DNA from: an uncultured Ruminococcus sp.
GTDB taxonomy: Bacteria > Bacillota > Clostridia > Oscillospirales > Ruminococcaceae
DNA length: 7,062 nucleotides
Assembly (NCBI GenBank): GCA_947177375.1
Contig: CAMWUF010000048.1
Location: 1-7,062 of the forward strand
Direction: 5' to 3'
Shown: positions 6,365 to 7,062 of the stretch, piece by piece
How the letters are laid out: each line of letters begins with the position of its first letter
Numbering within the stretch: position 1 is the first letter of the stretch
Made by a program: the position numbers and the translations under genes
The notes under the pieces: model-generated
The model's input: only the letters and a program-made list of their open reading frames with translations
What the model was told of the DNA's origin: nothing
Databases searched by the model: none

Positions 6365-7062
6365 ATGAATCAAATAAAAAAGTTATTTTTTTCTGTAGTT
6401 ACGGGAATCGCAATTGCTTTTGTTAGTATTCCAATCACAGGCAACAGTGCAGATTTAGAAACAAATTCAAAGCTGATTGCTTTAACATTTGATGATGGAC
6501 CTAATACAACAACAACTAACGAAGTATTGAATATTCTGGAAGAATATCATGCAGTAGGTTCATTTTTTCTGATTGGTGATAAAATTAATCCAGAAAGTGC
6601 AGAAGTTGTGAAACGTGCCTATGATATGGGCTGTGAAATTGATAATCACTCTAAAACGCATTCTTATATGTCAGAAATGTCTAAAGAAGAACTTGCAGAA
6701 GAAATTCGCTATGTAGATGACTATGTTTATGAAATTACTGGAGAACATACAAAATTTTTCAGACCGCCTTATATTGATATTAGCCAAAGCATGTATGATG
6801 AAATTTCTTTACCGTTTATCTGTGGGGTTGGCTGTAATGATTCTGTTTCGACAACAACGGCTGAACAACGGGCAGAATTAGCAATCTCCAATGCAAAAGA
6901 TGGAATGATTATTTTAATGCATGATTTTACTGGAAATTCTCAAACAGTTGAAGCACTCAAAACAATTATTCCGACTTTACAAGCACAAGGATATGAATTT
7001 GTTACAGTATCAGAATTATTTGAAAAACAAAATGAAACGCCTAAGAAAAATATTTTATATAA
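6365..7062 (+). CDS. Secreted polysaccharide deacetylase, NodB/CE4 family (partial at 3' end)
   Basis: This is the first 232 residues of a carbohydrate esterase family 4 enzyme, which removes N- or O-acetyl groups from polysaccharides such as peptidoglycan, chitin or xylan. Residues 1 to about 29 are a signal peptide (IKK followed by a hydrophobic stretch). Motif 1 is LTFDDGP with catalytic base Asp43 and metal ligand Asp44. Motif 2 is HSKTH with metal ligands His95 and His99. Motif 3 is RPPY at 133-136. The last motif is IILMHD with His186. The fourth motif region, GVGCNDSVS around Asp159, lacks the Trp often seen in characterised members, so substrate preference may be unusual. The NodB domain is essentially complete by about residue 225. 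The frame stays open at the window end (TAT AA.), so some extension beyond the catalytic domain exists, of unknown length. The gene diverges from the mucinase operon. The substrate cannot be told from the sequence. Confidence 0.9.
   Translation, partial: MNQIKKLFFSVVTGIAIAFVSIPITGNSADLETNSKLIALTFDDGPNTTTTNEVLNILEEYHAVGSFFLIGDKINPESAEVVKRAYDMGCEIDNHSKTHSYMSEMSKEELAEEIRYVDDYVYEITGEHTKFFRPPYIDISQSMYDEISLPFICGVGCNDSVSTTTAEQRAELAISNAKDGMIILMHDFTGNSQTVEALKTIIPTLQAQGYEFVTVSELFEKQNETPKKNILY

Overview
The window comes from an AT-rich, low-GC Gram-positive gut-type bacterium, most likely a Clostridia/Oscillospirales member related to Ruminococcus. The reasons are the strong AGGAG-type ribosome sites, consensus sigma-A promoters, Sec signal peptides, a dockerin module, and Thr/Pro/Glu linkers of the kind common in ruminococcal extracellular proteins. 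The genus is an inference from style and not from a marker gene.

Layout. A two-gene unit runs leftwards. It starts at a near-perfect promoter (6237..6208), passes through an ~83-nt leader with two inverted repeats, and encodes a 1767-residue secreted M60-family (mucinase/enhancin-type) metallopeptidase (6118..815, GTG start). Only 19 nt downstream lies a second secreted protein (795..1, running off the left edge). It has a ~140-residue all-beta-looking N-terminal domain followed by a Thr-rich linker made of 24-bp tandem repeats. On the right, a divergent gene (6365..7062, running off the right edge) encodes a secreted NodB/CE4-type polysaccharide deacetylase with its own extended -10 promoter. 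The 246-bp gap between the divergent genes (6119-6364) holds both promoters and both leaders.

How the genes may work together. The peptidase has an intact gluzincin site (HEIGH plus a downstream Glu), several discoidin-like and fibronectin III-like modules for substrate or glycan binding, and, unusually near its N terminus, a complete two-repeat dockerin. A dockerin implies docking to a cohesin. The co-transcribed downstream protein, with a beta-domain and a long flexible linker, is a candidate partner or anchoring scaffold, although its cohesin identity is only a guess. The picture that fits best is an extracellular, possibly cohesin/dockerin-assembled machine for attacking mucin-like glycoproteins, with a secreted sugar deacetylase next to it. 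Only the peptidase, dockerin and deacetylase assignments rest on clear motifs. The joint function is inference.
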